Below the pieces are notes generated by a model. That model worked only from the letters and a program-made list of their open reading frames with translations, did not search any database and was not told the DNA's origin. Positions 9,545 to 18,726 of a DNA stretch of 64,000 bases are shown piece after piece (the first letter of the stretch is position 1; every line of letters begins with the position of its first letter). This DNA comes from Halorussus lipolyticus (lineage in GTDB: Archaea; Halobacteriota; Halobacteria; Halobacteriales; Haladaptataceae), in contig NZ_CP119804.1 of assembly GCF_029338375.1 (NCBI RefSeq), positions 2,624,955 to 2,688,954 on the forward strand. Reading direction: 5' to 3'. Made by a program: the position numbers and the translations under genes.

Positions 9545-10150
9545 TTACTCCCACGGATGCTTACCGGGGCTACTTGGCAAGAGCGCGTACCAGTACTCCT
9601 TGTTCTCCTCTAAATCCAACTCGCCGTCGAGGTTGCTCTCCAGTTTGAACTCGGCGCTCGAATCCCGGTCGCTGGTCCCCTTCGGCACGAGGGGGTAGTA
9701 CGCGCCCCGCCGGAAGGAGTAGACCCAGTAGGCCTTCTGTCCGTCGCGCTCGAAAGCAAAGAGGGCGGCGAGGAGTCTGGACCCGTACCCCCGCTCCATC
9801 AGGGTGTCCGCCGCGAAGTTGAGGCTAGTTACGAGGTCCTCGAAGTCCGAGTCCCGCAGAATCACCCACGAGTAGCCGTAGTCGTCGGTCCGGGCCTCGG
9901 TTTCGGTGCCGGTCTCCTCCGCGCCGACCTCCAGAATCTCGTGTACTTCGTCCATCACGTCGGCGAAGTCGGCGCTATCGACTTCCGAGAAACAGAGCGC
10001 CGCCTCGCCCACCGCCTCGTAGCCCAGTTCGGCCTCCATCGTGATGTAGGCCGTACTCATCCCGAACAGGTCCTCGGGGTCGGCCTTTCGCGTGGCGTCG
10101 GCCTCGGCCCGGATGCCCAGCACTTCCCGCAGTCCGTCGAACAGTCCCAT
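9545..10150 (-). CDS. pspAB: PspA-associated protein PspAB
   Basis: The 201-residue soluble protein starts MGLFDGLREVLGIRAEADATR, typical of the haloarchaeal PspAB family found beside htpX. There is no signal peptide or membrane helix. The middle part (about residues 95-150) is an alpha/beta region with SWVILRDSDFEDLVTSL. The family is linked by gene context to phage-shock (PspA) membrane-stress responses, and its biochemical activity is not known. It is the last gene of the htpX group, 87 bp downstream of the lipoprotein gene. Confidence 0.75.
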   Translation of the reverse strand: MGLFDGLREVLGIRAEADATRKADPEDLFGMSTAYITMEAELGYEAVGEAALCFSEVDSADFADVMDEVHEILEVGAEETGTETEARTDDYGYSWVILRDSDFEDLVTSLNFAADTLMERGYGSRLLAALFAFERDGQKAYWVYSFRRGAYYPLVPKGTSDRDSSAEFKLESNLDGELDLEENKEYWYALLPSSPGKHPWE

Positions 10151-10237
10151 GGCGCGTCCTACGCACTCCCGGACAAAAAGGGGTGGTTCCGCGCCGAAGG
10201 GGGCGTTCTCCGGTCGGCGTCGCGCCGGGTACCCGGA

Positions 10238-11185
10238 CTACGACTCCGAGACGTGGACGTGGACCTTGTGGGTGCGACCGTCGTACCCGATTCGCGCGCC
10301 GGTCGTCTCCGCCGGGAGACTGCCGAAGATGCGTTCGAGGAGACCCCGATACTCTGCCGAGAGGACGCCCGACTCGGCGTACTCCCCGGCTCTGGCCGCC
10401 TCGAAGATGGTTCGCTGACGCCCCGAGAGGTTCGAGTCGCCGAGCCACACGTCTACGACCTCCTCGCGGACGAACTCCCGGAAGGCGGTCGTGGAGTCTG
10501 CCACTTTCGTCGTCTCGTAGACGTATCCGGTCTCGGTGACTCGGCGGCGCTCGACCGAGAGGCGCAGGACGCGCCCGTCGTATCTGACGTACTCGTATCG
10601 CGGTTCGGGCAGGAGGTCGCTGTCGTCGGGGTCGCGGTGTCGCAGGACGTAGCAGTCACACTCGCTCCGGTTTCCGGTCGCACTTCCGCCCCCGGAGTCG
10701 GCCTTCGACACAGCGCGTCGGAGCGCGGTGTCGTCGTCGCCCGAGTAGGTAGACCAGTTGACCGCTTTTTGTCGGGCGGCCTCGGTCTCGACGGGTTCGG
10801 CCAGCAGTACCGGGCGCTCGTTTGTTGTCTCTCCGGTCTCCTCGACGGTGACGCGGTAGAACCGCCCATGGTACTCCACGAAATCGACGTACTCGAACTC
10901 CCTGCGCCCGTCGGTTCGGGGGTTGTTACTCCCGTCGAGAGTCGCCAAGAAGACGTTCAGCGCCTCGTCCGGGAGTTTCCCGGCCTGCGCGGCGAACGTG
11001 ACGCGAATCCCGTCCTCGCCGATGGGGTACGCCTCCAGCGTGTATCGAGGTCCGGCCTCCTCGGTTTCTGACTGGGACCGAGACCCGGATGCTGGCCGAG
11101 ACTGGGAGTCCGACCGCAGTCGGGCACACCCGGCAACCCACGGGAGCGCGGCCCCGACGCCAGCGACGAACCGCCGTCTGTCCAT
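10238..11185 (-). CDS. Tat-exported lipoprotein of unknown function
   Basis: The 315-residue protein begins MDRRRFVAGVGAALPWVAGC, a twin-arginine signal with a lipobox ending at Cys20. It is therefore likely exported folded and anchored by a lipid. A Ser/Gln/Glu-rich linker follows. The mature part has no motif I recognise, though the segment NLSGRQRTIFEAARAGEY and the C-terminal ARIGYDGRTHKVHVHVSES look structured. It lies between htpX and pspAB on the same strand, which suggests an envelope role. That is inference from context only. Confidence 0.75.
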   Translation of the reverse strand: MDRRRFVAGVGAALPWVAGCARLRSDSQSRPASGSRSQSETEEAGPRYTLEAYPIGEDGIRVTFAAQAGKLPDEALNVFLATLDGSNNPRTDGRREFEYVDFVEYHGRFYRVTVEETGETTNERPVLLAEPVETEAARQKAVNWSTYSGDDDTALRRAVSKADSGGGSATGNRSECDCYVLRHRDPDDSDLLPEPRYEYVRYDGRVLRLSVERRRVTETGYVYETTKVADSTTAFREFVREEVVDVWLGDSNLSGRQRTIFEAARAGEYAESGVLSAEYRGLLERIFGSLPAETTGARIGYDGRTHKVHVHVSES

Positions 11186-11256
11186 GCGGGAGGAATGTTC
11201 AGCAAAGCGAAGAATAGTTTGGGGTTTCGGCTGGCGTCTCCCCGTCTCGGGTGGGG

Positions 11257-12120
11257 CTACATCTCGCGTTCGAGTTGCCGGAGTCGCTCGACGCGGGCCT
11301 CGGTGCTGGGGTGGGTGCTGAACACCTTACCGATGAAGTCGCCCCTGATGGGGATGATGAAGAAGGCGTTCATCTCGGACTGCTCGCGGATGTCCTCTTT
11401 GGGCACCTTGCTCATGTTCCCGTCGATGGTCATCAGCGCCGAGGCCAGCGCCGAGGGCTTGCCCGTGATGGTCGCGCCTCCTCGGTCCGCGGCGAACTCG
11501 CGGTAGCGCGACAGGGCGCGGATGAGGAGAAAGCTCACTATCCAGACCACCAGCGAGGCGACGATGGCGACCCAAACTTGCGGTTGGCCGCGCTCTCGGT
11601 CGCCGCCGCCGAACAGCCAGCCCCACCGGACGACGAGGAAGGCGATGGTCGAGAGGAACGACGCGATGGTCATCACCATCATGTCGCGGTTCTTGACGTG
11701 GGCGAGTTCGTGGGCCAGCACGCCCTCCAACTCGTCTTGGTCGAGGGTCTTCAGCAGGCCGGTCGTGACCGCGACTGCGGCGTTCTTCTGGGAGCGCCCG
11801 GTGGCGAAGGCGTTCGGGACGCGACTGTCAACGACCGCGACCTTCGGCTTGGGCAGGTCGGCCTGCTGGGAGAGTCGGCCGAGCATCCGATGGAGGTCCG
11901 GGTACTCGTCCTCGCTGACCTCCTTGGCCCCCATGCTCCACAGCGTCAGCCTGTCGCTGAAGAAGAACTGGCCGAGCGAAAACGTACCCATTATCAGCAC
12001 GATACCCAGCAGACTCGCGTACTGGGAGAGGATACCGATGAAGACAATGTAGAGTGCGAACAACAGGAACATCGTCAGGGCCATCCGCCCGCGAAGTCCC
12101 CAGTCTGCTTTCCACTTCAT
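11257..12120 (-). CDS. htpX: M48 family membrane metalloprotease HtpX
   Basis: HtpX cleaves damaged membrane proteins with its active site on the cytoplasmic face. The 287 residues contain two N-terminal helices (about 12-52), the zinc motif HELAH (His137, Glu138, His141), two further helices (about 146-170 and 185-205), and the third zinc ligand region YREFAADRGGA. The ending THPSTEARVERL is the conserved family tail. It is first in a three-gene minus-strand group with a lipoprotein and pspAB. This is a conserved haloarchaeal pairing that points to membrane stress. Confidence 0.95.
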   Translation of the reverse strand: MKWKADWGLRGRMALTMFLLFALYIVFIGILSQYASLLGIVLIMGTFSLGQFFFSDRLTLWSMGAKEVSEDEYPDLHRMLGRLSQQADLPKPKVAVVDSRVPNAFATGRSQKNAAVAVTTGLLKTLDQDELEGVLAHELAHVKNRDMMVMTIASFLSTIAFLVVRWGWLFGGGDRERGQPQVWVAIVASLVVWIVSFLLIRALSRYREFAADRGGATITGKPSALASALMTIDGNMSKVPKEDIREQSEMNAFFIIPIRGDFIGKVFSTHPSTEARVERLRQLEREM

Positions 12121-12211
12121 GTTCGTACATAGGAATTGACTGACTTAAACTCGTCCGGTAATGATCATCCATCTATATCAATATGGTTGGATAGCCATAA
12201 ATTATATATGT

Positions 12212-13039
12212 ATGACAGATAAAATGGTTGAATGGATGACAAAGAAATCAAGGAGGACGATGCTAGCATCGATTGGTGGAATTGCTTCGCTTTCTCTTGG
12301 AGTTGGGGGCGTCTCCGCGACAGGTACAGATTCCGAGCGCGAACGTGTTCCGATTGACACAGGCGAAGTCGGTGGTATCGATGAGGCATACGTAATCGCT
12401 TCTGGCGACCAACGGAAGACGGTGATGCGTGGCACCGTGACGCCTTCAATGCGGGCCGGTAATGCAACAGGTGCAGTCTATTCGGTGGACGCCACCGAAA
12501 ATAAAGAAAGTAGTCTGTCCGATTCTGTCTCAGCGACAGTGAGCAAGGTAGATACTACTCCCGAAATCGGTACAAGTAGTGCGACTTCCGATGGCACTAC
12601 TGAAGAAGTCACTACCAGTGGAGTCGGATCTGGATCGAAAACGGGGACCGACCCGACGAACGATTACGAAGGTGGTGCGTTCGTGACTCATCACGATATG
12701 CACGGGACGATGACGCTGGCGAAGTCCGAACAGCACATCAGTTGGGAGCAATCCAACGGCGAAGTGGACTGGATTTGGCGAGGGCATCGATACGAGACCG
12801 GAGCAGAATGGAGTGGCCAGACCGAACTCAACGGTATCGATTGGAGCGGCGATACCGTTCTCTCGCGCGTAGCGGGCAACTACTCCCAATCTGTTCTCAA
12901 CACCACGATTGACCATAGGGTAAACCTTACCGGCAAGCCAAACGGCGAAATGGATTGGGAGGTTATCTGGTGGTGTAGTGATACTGGTAACGAATGGGGT
13001 TACAACACAGGTATCTACTACGAGAACCAGATGCGTTAA
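12212..13039 (+). CDS. Secreted protein of unknown function with Tat-like signal
   Basis: From the ATG at 12212 the protein has 275 residues; ATGs at 12224 and 12236 are also possible. A twin-arginine-like signal (KKSRRTMLASIGGIASLSLG) is followed by a Thr/Ser/Glu-rich mature region. The C-terminal half is rich in Trp, Gly and Asn (NGEVDWIWRGHRYETG, GEMDWEVIWWC). No family was recognised. The upstream 90 bp and the start region are AT-rich, unlike the flanking htpX and CPBP genes, which suggests a separately acquired gene. Confidence 0.65.
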   Translation: MTDKMVEWMTKKSRRTMLASIGGIASLSLGVGGVSATGTDSERERVPIDTGEVGGIDEAYVIASGDQRKTVMRGTVTPSMRAGNATGAVYSVDATENKESSLSDSVSATVSKVDTTPEIGTSSATSDGTTEEVTTSGVGSGSKTGTDPTNDYEGGAFVTHHDMHGTMTLAKSEQHISWEQSNGEVDWIWRGHRYETGAEWSGQTELNGIDWSGDTVLSRVAGNYSQSVLNTTIDHRVNLTGKPNGEMDWEVIWWCSDTGNEWGYNTGIYYENQMR

Positions 13040-13212
13040 ATCAGTCCTATTAACTCCAGTTTTCTGGTTCACCTGACCGTCACAGCAGACTACTACGACT
13101 TTTTGAGTGGTTCGTCCAATAGGTGGATTTTGAGATTTGGTCATCCCTATTGTGAAACTGCACTGAATCCCCAGCAAACCTACTTGGTTCTCGCCGTTGT
13201 CAGTTACCCGCG

Positions 13213-14001
13213 ATGTCTCACCAGTCGGCCGACCCCGACCAGTCCCCTGCCCCGGACCAGTCGCCGAACCCCGCCCGCCGGGTCGGCGTCGCCACCGGTC
13301 TCACCCTCCTCGGGGTCGTCCTCAGCGTCCTGCTGTCGATTCCGACCCTCGTGGTCTCGCTCGCCCCGACCGCGGAGTTCGTGGTCGCGCTGGTTCTCTC
13401 GGAACTGGGATTCGTCGGGTCTGCGCTCGTCTTCCTCCGGGCGACCGGCAACGGGGTGGACTACCTCCGGATTCGGACGCCGAGTCGGCGCGCGCTCGGC
13501 ATCGTCATCGGGGGGACTGTCGCGCTGTTCGTCTACCGACTGGTCGCTATCTCGATGGCACAGCAGTTCGGTCTCCCGCTGGCGGGCAACTCGGTGACGC
13601 AACTCGCCGAGGAGGGCTTTCTGACGACGCTCGTCTTGCTGATTCCGCTCTCGGTCCTCGTCATCGGACCGGCCGAGGAGTTGCTCTTTCGGGGCGTCAT
13701 CCAGTCGTACCTCGACGGGGCGTTCTCCCGTGCGCCTGCGGTGGTTCTTACGAGCGTCCTGTTCGCGCTGGTCCACCTGCCGACGACGTGGGTCGCTACG
13801 CCCGACCCCGTGGCGGTGGCGGTGACGCTGGCCATCCTGTTCGGCCTCTCGGTGCTTCTGGGCTACTTCTTCGTCTGGACCGAGAATCTGGTCGTGCCGA
13901 TTCTGATTCACGGTCTCTACGACGCGCTGTTGTTCGCCATCGCCTACGTGGCGCTGTCGTCGGACGTGCTGAACGAGGCCGTGGCGGTCGGCGCACGCTG
14001 A
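13213..14001 (+). CDS. CPBP family intramembrane metalloprotease
   Basis: The 262-residue membrane protein has about seven helices. The family motif 1, EExxxR, is present as AEELLFRG (E155, E156, R160). Motif 2 is seen as LFALVHLP (His188), and the later LIHGLYDALL supplies the third conserved histidine region. These residues form the active site of Rce1-like intramembrane proteases. Prokaryotic members act in prenyl-protein-like processing, bacteriocin immunity or unknown roles. The N-terminal 20 residues are a Pro/Asp/Gln-rich soluble tail. It stands alone between an AT-rich gene and the aminotransferase. Confidence 0.88.
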   Translation: MSHQSADPDQSPAPDQSPNPARRVGVATGLTLLGVVLSVLLSIPTLVVSLAPTAEFVVALVLSELGFVGSALVFLRATGNGVDYLRIRTPSRRALGIVIGGTVALFVYRLVAISMAQQFGLPLAGNSVTQLAEEGFLTTLVLLIPLSVLVIGPAEELLFRGVIQSYLDGAFSRAPAVVLTSVLFALVHLPTTWVATPDPVAVAVTLAILFGLSVLLGYFFVWTENLVVPILIHGLYDALLFAIAYVALSSDVLNEAVAVGAR

Positions 14002-14064
14002 GCATCTGCCAGACGCGACTGTTCGGGCGTGAACCCTTATCATTCGGTAGGTCGTGGTCCGACC

Positions 14065-15399
14065 ATGGCAGACGGTCAGCAACCCACTTCTCCCGACGCG
14101 ACTCCTCGGAGCAGGCCGCTTCCCCACTGGTCGGACCCCGACGGCGACGTGCCGAATCTGGTTCGAGGAGAAGGCGTCCGAGTCTACGACGACGAAGGCA
14201 CCGAGTACCTCGATTTCGCCTCGCAACTCTACTGCGTCAACGCGGGCCACAGCGAGGAGACCATCGTGGAAGCGATGACCGAACAGGCGAGCGCGATTCC
14301 CTACGTCTCGTCGTCGAAGCACAACGACGCGCGCTCGGAACTCGCGGACCGACTCGCCGAAGTCGCCCCCGAGGGCCTCTCGGACGTGTACTTCGCGGTT
14401 TCGGGGAGCGAGGCCAACGAGGCGGCGGTCCAGTTCGCCCGCGCCGAGCAGGACGCCCCGAAGGTGCTGACGCGCTGGCGGTCGTACCACGGCGGGACCT
14501 ACGGTGCTGGGGCGCTGACGGGCGACCCCTCGACTCGCGCCACCGTCGAGCGGTACGCCGCGACATCCGGGTCCGCCAAATTCCTGCCGCCGATTCCGCG
14601 GGCGTTCGACGGCGCGACAGGCGAGGAGTTGGCCGAAAAGGCCGCCGACCACCTCGAATTCGTGATTCGCAACGAGGGTCCGGACTCCATCTCGGCGGTG
14701 CTGACCGAACCGGTCGGCGGGACCAGCGGGGCCTTCCCCGCGCCGCCGGGGTACTTCGAGCGCGTCCGGGACCTCTGCGACGAGTACGACATCCTCCTCA
14801 TCTCGGACGAAGTAATCGCCGGGTTCGGGCGGTGCGGCGACTGGTTCGGGATTCAGACCGAGGACGTATCGCCGGACCTCATCACCTTCGCCAAGGGGGT
14901 GACCAGCGCCTACGCGCCGCTGGCGGGCGTGCTGGTCAACGAGGAGTTGGGCGAAAGCCTCCGCGAGGAGGGCATCGACGTGGGCCAGACCTTCGCCGGG
15001 CACCCGGTCGCCTGCGCTGGCGGAGTCGCGGCGATGGACGCCTACGCCGGGGGTCTCCTCGAAAACGTCCGCAATCTCGCGTCCTCGCTGGAGGCCGAAC
15101 TCCGGGAGATGGCCGACGACCACGATGCCGTGACCGACGTGCGAGGACGCGGGTTCCTCTGGGCCGTCGAGTTCGCCGACCCAGACTCCGGCGAGGCCTT
15201 CGTGGACCCGTGGGCCGGCGACGAGGGCGAGAACCCGGTCGTGGAAGTGGTCGAGTCTGCGGCGGAGCAGGGGGTGCTGGTCGGCGGCGGACGACCGAAC
15301 TTTCAGGTCATCGTCGCGCCGCCGCTCTGCGCCGACGAGTCGGACCTCCGGGAGGGCGTGGCGGTGCTGGACGAGGCGATTGGGGAGGTGTTCGACTGA
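14065..15399 (+). CDS. Class III (omega-type) PLP aminotransferase
   Basis: The ATG at 14065 gives 444 residues. Class III features are clear: AVSGSEANEAA for phosphate binding, ISDEVIAGFGR with the PLP-ring aspartate D248, and the Schiff-base lysine K277 in LITFAKGVTSAYAPL. The family includes GABA, beta-alanine, taurine and ornithine transaminases, and the substrate cannot be set from sequence alone. It is separated from its neighbours by 63 and 105 bp and has no pathway partner next to it. Confidence 0.85.
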   Translation: MADGQQPTSPDATPRSRPLPHWSDPDGDVPNLVRGEGVRVYDDEGTEYLDFASQLYCVNAGHSEETIVEAMTEQASAIPYVSSSKHNDARSELADRLAEVAPEGLSDVYFAVSGSEANEAAVQFARAEQDAPKVLTRWRSYHGGTYGAGALTGDPSTRATVERYAATSGSAKFLPPIPRAFDGATGEELAEKAADHLEFVIRNEGPDSISAVLTEPVGGTSGAFPAPPGYFERVRDLCDEYDILLISDEVIAGFGRCGDWFGIQTEDVSPDLITFAKGVTSAYAPLAGVLVNEELGESLREEGIDVGQTFAGHPVACAGGVAAMDAYAGGLLENVRNLASSLEAELREMADDHDAVTDVRGRGFLWAVEFADPDSGEAFVDPWAGDEGENPVVEVVESAAEQGVLVGGGRPNFQVIVAPPLCADESDLREGVAVLDEAIGEVFD

Positions 15400-15504
15400 G
15401 GCACGCTCCTCGGAACGGGACCTGTCTGGCGGGCTACAGAGTTTTGATGCTCTCTGAGGTTGCAGACTCCTAACTAGTCGGGGCGCGCCCCCGGCAGAGG
15501 GAGC

Positions 15505-16260
15505 ATGAATCGAATCAGGACGTTCGCCGCGGTTTGCGCGCTTTTGATACTCGTCGGTAGTTCGGCCTCGTTCGCGCTCGGGGACGTGTCTCGGGACGCG
15601 GCGAAACCGTCGGCGCAAATCGCGGCACAGACCGGAGAGACCGGGTCGGTTAGCGTGGAGATTCTTTCGTCGGGGCATCACATCTTACAGGACGAATCCG
15701 ACGATTTCGTGGTTCAGGTGATTTCCGACGAGTCGGATGGAATCTTATTCGGTATCAAAACTGACCTCGAAAGGTCGCTATCTATCGAATTTCAGCATCC
15801 TGAGGTCAAACCGATGGCGTTTCCGCTGATATACGGAGAGTACGACGCCCTCGGGTACATTCCAGCAGAACACGCCGACGCGGTAGAAAATATCCCAGTG
15901 GAAATTTCGCCAGACAACGAATTTTCGACGGGTAGCCACGAGATTCAGGCCGATTCGATTTCGCGGTCGGCCGCGAGGGTCGATAGCGACACGTTCGACC
16001 TCCGAATTTTCTGTTCGGTCGAATGTTGGATGATGCTGATTGGGACCGGAATCTGGGAGAACTTAGGTATAATAATCGGGATTCTCAGCCTCCTCATCGC
16101 CTTCTTTGGCCGGAAACGAATCCAGGACGCGCTTGGACTCCGGCGAGAGCGCGGCGACGAGGTTGATGTCGAAACCAGCGAGCGAGCGGACGCCGGAACC
16201 AATAGTAGCGAACCACCGGATGCCGACGCGGTCGGCGATGGCCAGCGACCGGAGGGATAG
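15505..16260 (+). CDS. Signal-peptide protein with C-terminal membrane anchor, unknown function
   Basis: This 251-residue protein has an N-terminal hydrophobic signal (RTFAAVCALLILVGSSASFALG), an extracytoplasmic domain of about 140 residues, a transmembrane helix (about 183-202, IWENLGIIIGILSLLIAFFG), and a short basic then acidic cytoplasmic tail. The topology is that of a type I membrane protein. Two cysteines sit just outside the membrane (IFCSVECW). I recognise no family. Codon use is somewhat less GC-rich than the neighbours. Confidence 0.65.
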   Translation: MNRIRTFAAVCALLILVGSSASFALGDVSRDAAKPSAQIAAQTGETGSVSVEILSSGHHILQDESDDFVVQVISDESDGILFGIKTDLERSLSIEFQHPEVKPMAFPLIYGEYDALGYIPAEHADAVENIPVEISPDNEFSTGSHEIQADSISRSAARVDSDTFDLRIFCSVECWMMLIGTGIWENLGIIIGILSLLIAFFGRKRIQDALGLRRERGDEVDVETSERADAGTNSSEPPDADAVGDGQRPEG

Positions 16261-16437
16261 CGTCTCGATTCGTCGTTCCGCTTTTTATCGTCACTGATAT
16301 ACCCCTCTGCGTCTGTTCTAAACAAATAATTAATATGTCTTAAGAAATATTTTTATTTCTTTATTCACGACCTACGAACCGCCTGCACCTCGCCGACCGC
16401 CCCAACGATTTACCGCCGGTTCGTCGTATCACGGTCC

Positions 16438-17337
16438 ATGCCACCAAATCGAACGGTCGTCGTCACCGGTGGTCTCGGACGCTCCGGGCGCTGGATAGCC
16501 GACCTCCTCGCCGAGGAGGACTGGCGCGTCGTCTGCGTCGATACCACCCATCCGGGGTGGGAAATCGACGCCCGCGAGAACCTCGATTTCCGGTCTGCGG
16601 ACCTGACGAACCGGGGCGAGGCCCTCGACTTGCTCGCCGACCTCAATCCCGACGCCGTGGTCCACTGGGCCGCGCTCCCGTCGCCGACGCGCCACGCCGG
16701 GGGTCGGGTCTTCGAGACGAACGTGCTGTCTGCGTACAACGTCCTCGTCGGCGCGGGCCGAGCAGACGCACGAATCGCGTGGGCCTCCAGCGAGAGCGCC
16801 TACGGGTTCGCCTTCGCCGAGGAGAAGCGCCTCCCCGAGCGCCTGCCGATTCGGGAGGCCCACGCCGTGCGGCCCGAAGACCCCTACGGAACCTCCAAAG
16901 TCGTCGGCGAGGAGGTCGCTAAGATGGTGACGCGGCGGTTCGGCGTCCCGGTCGCCTCGATTCGCCCCTCGTGGATTCAGTACCCCGGCGAGTACGAGTG
17001 CGTCGAGGCCCGCGAAAATCTCGCCAACGGCGCGGGTAATTTCTGGTCCTACGTCGATGTCCGCGACGTGGCGAGCATCGTCTCGCGGGCGCTGGACGCA
17101 GATTTCTCGGGCCACGAACCCTTCCACGCCGCCGCAGGAGACAACTACCTCGAAATGCCCATCGAGGACGCGCTGGCGGAGTTCTTCGGCGGTCTGCCCG
17201 ACGACTGCAACGTCTCGGGCGACGATTCGGCCCTCTCGGTGGCGAAGGCCGACGAGGTGCTGGACTGGCACCCCGAGTACTCGTGGCGCGAGGCGGCCGA
17301 CGCGGAAGTTGCGGGACCCGAGTTGGTCCGGAATTGA
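16438..17337 (+). CDS. NAD-dependent epimerase/dehydratase (extended SDR)
   Basis: The 299-residue protein has the Rossmann motif TGGLGRSG near residues 10-17 and the catalytic pair Y150/K154 in PYGTSKVVGE, with a serine in WASSESAYG. These are the features of extended short-chain dehydrogenases that act on nucleotide sugars or related substrates. The short length and the segment IRPSWIQYPGEY resemble haloarchaeal NAD-dependent epimerase/dehydratase proteins of unassigned substrate. No sugar-pathway gene lies next to it. Confidence 0.85.
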   Translation: MPPNRTVVVTGGLGRSGRWIADLLAEEDWRVVCVDTTHPGWEIDARENLDFRSADLTNRGEALDLLADLNPDAVVHWAALPSPTRHAGGRVFETNVLSAYNVLVGAGRADARIAWASSESAYGFAFAEEKRLPERLPIREAHAVRPEDPYGTSKVVGEEVAKMVTRRFGVPVASIRPSWIQYPGEYECVEARENLANGAGNFWSYVDVRDVASIVSRALDADFSGHEPFHAAAGDNYLEMPIEDALAEFFGGLPDDCNVSGDDSALSVAKADEVLDWHPEYSWREAADAEVAGPELVRN

Positions 17338-17425
17338 GGGGACAGCACCTCGACGACGTATTGTCTACAATCGACACTATTCCGCCTCCGGTTCGGAAGT
17401 GCTGGATGCCAACACTGGCAGGGGC

Positions 17426-17453
17426 GACTCACTGCGTACCGCAGTGGGGAGTC
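17426..17453. other. Stable hairpin in the nmd3 upstream region
   Basis: GACTC plus ACTGCG pairs with CGCAGT plus GAGTC around a TAC loop, with a GGG bulge on the 3' side. This gives about 11 base pairs. It lies 140 bp upstream of the NMD3-like gene in a 255-bp gap that holds no protein gene. It could be a terminator of the epimerase transcript or part of a leader. Confidence 0.35.
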
Positions 17454-17592
17454 CGAGTCAGAACGCATACCTTTCCGAAGCTATTTCCGAACAGATTCGT
17501 CTCTCTCCTCGAATGCACGGACTTGTGGGAATCCGGTCCGCCGGTGCGTCCCCTTCTTCAGACTTAAACCCTCCAAACTCCTACCACGATTC

Positions 17593-18726
17593 ATGACTAC
17601 CGAAGCCCGCGAGTTCTGTCCCAACTGCGGGGACCCCATCGAAGTGGACCCTGCCGAGCGGACGCCCCTCCCCGACGCTGTCGGCAAGCGCGGCAAGGAG
17701 CAGAAGCTCTGCGACTCTTGCTATTTCGACCGATTCGACCTCGTAGACGCGCCGGACCGCATCGAGGTGCTGGTCTGCTCGCAGTGCGGGGCGGTCCACC
17801 GCGGCAAGCGGTGGGTGGACGTTGACGCCCGAGACTACACCGACGTCGCCATCGACGAGGTTAGCCAAGCCCTCGGCGTCCACCTCGACGCCTACGACGT
17901 GTCGTGGCAGGTGGACCCCGAACAGGTGGACCAGAACACCATCCGGATGCACTGTCACTTCTCGGGCATCGTCCGCGAGACGTTCGTCGAGGAGGAGGTC
18001 GTCGTCCCGGTCAAAATCTCGCGCCAGACCTGCACCCGGTGCGGTCGCATCGCCGGCGACTACTACGCCAGCACGGTCCAGATTCGGGCCGAGGACCGCA
18101 CTCCCACGACCGAAGAAATCGAGCGCGCCGAGGAAATCGCCCACGAAATCGTCGCCGAGATGGAGGAGACCGGCGACCGCAACGCCTTCGTGACCGAGGT
18201 CAGCGAGACCGACGACGGCGTGAACATCAAGGTCTCGACCACCAACATCGGCAAGAAGATTTCCGCCAAGGTGGTCGAGGAGTTCGGCGGCAGTTTCTCG
18301 GACGCCGAAACCCTCGTGACCGAGGACGAGGACGGCGAGGAAGTGTACCGCGTGACCTACGCCGTGCGCCTGCCGCCGTACTCGCCCGGCGAGATTATCG
18401 ACCCGAAGGACGACGACGGCCCGGTCCTCGTCCGGAGCGTCCGCGGGAACCTGAAGGGAACCCGACTCACCACCGGCGAGGACTACGAGGCCACCTTCGA
18501 GGAGGGCGACGCGCCCGAGGCCCGGCGACTCGGTGACCTCGACGACGCCGAGACGACAACGCTCGTGGCGGTCGAAGACGAGCGCGCGGTCCAAGTGCTG
18601 GACCCCGAGACCTACCGGACCGAGACCATCGCCCGGCCCGACTACATGGACACCGACGCCGACGAGGTGCCGGTCCTCAAGAGTCGCGCTGGCCTCCACG
18701 TCGTGCCCGAGCAGGATGACGAGTAG
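17593..18726 (+). CDS. NMD3-like 60S/50S export-factor homologue
   Basis: The 377-residue protein begins with zinc-binding CxxC pairs of the NMD3 N-terminus: CPNC (C9/C12), CDSC (C40/C43), CSQC (C62/C65) and a later CTRC. The beta-rich body includes ISRQTCTRCGRIAGDYY, the family signature. In eukaryotes NMD3 is the nuclear export adaptor of the large ribosomal subunit. Archaea have no nucleus, so a role in large-subunit maturation is inferred. The stop overlaps the next gene by 11 bp, so it is coupled to the tRNA-modifying enzyme; both act on the translation machinery. Confidence 0.9.
   Translation: MTTEAREFCPNCGDPIEVDPAERTPLPDAVGKRGKEQKLCDSCYFDRFDLVDAPDRIEVLVCSQCGAVHRGKRWVDVDARDYTDVAIDEVSQALGVHLDAYDVSWQVDPEQVDQNTIRMHCHFSGIVRETFVEEEVVVPVKISRQTCTRCGRIAGDYYASTVQIRAEDRTPTTEEIERAEEIAHEIVAEMEETGDRNAFVTEVSETDDGVNIKVSTTNIGKKISAKVVEEFGGSFSDAETLVTEDEDGEEVYRVTYAVRLPPYSPGEIIDPKDDDGPVLVRSVRGNLKGTRLTTGEDYEATFEEGDAPEARRLGDLDDAETTTLVAVEDERAVQVLDPETYRTETIARPDYMDTDADEVPVLKSRAGLHVVPEQDDE

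Noticed and set aside
13204..15681. Very long minus-strand open frame across the CPBP and aminotransferase genes
   Set aside because: It is the antisense shadow of two well-supported genes; the predicted peptide is Arg/Gly/Pro-rich without motifs.
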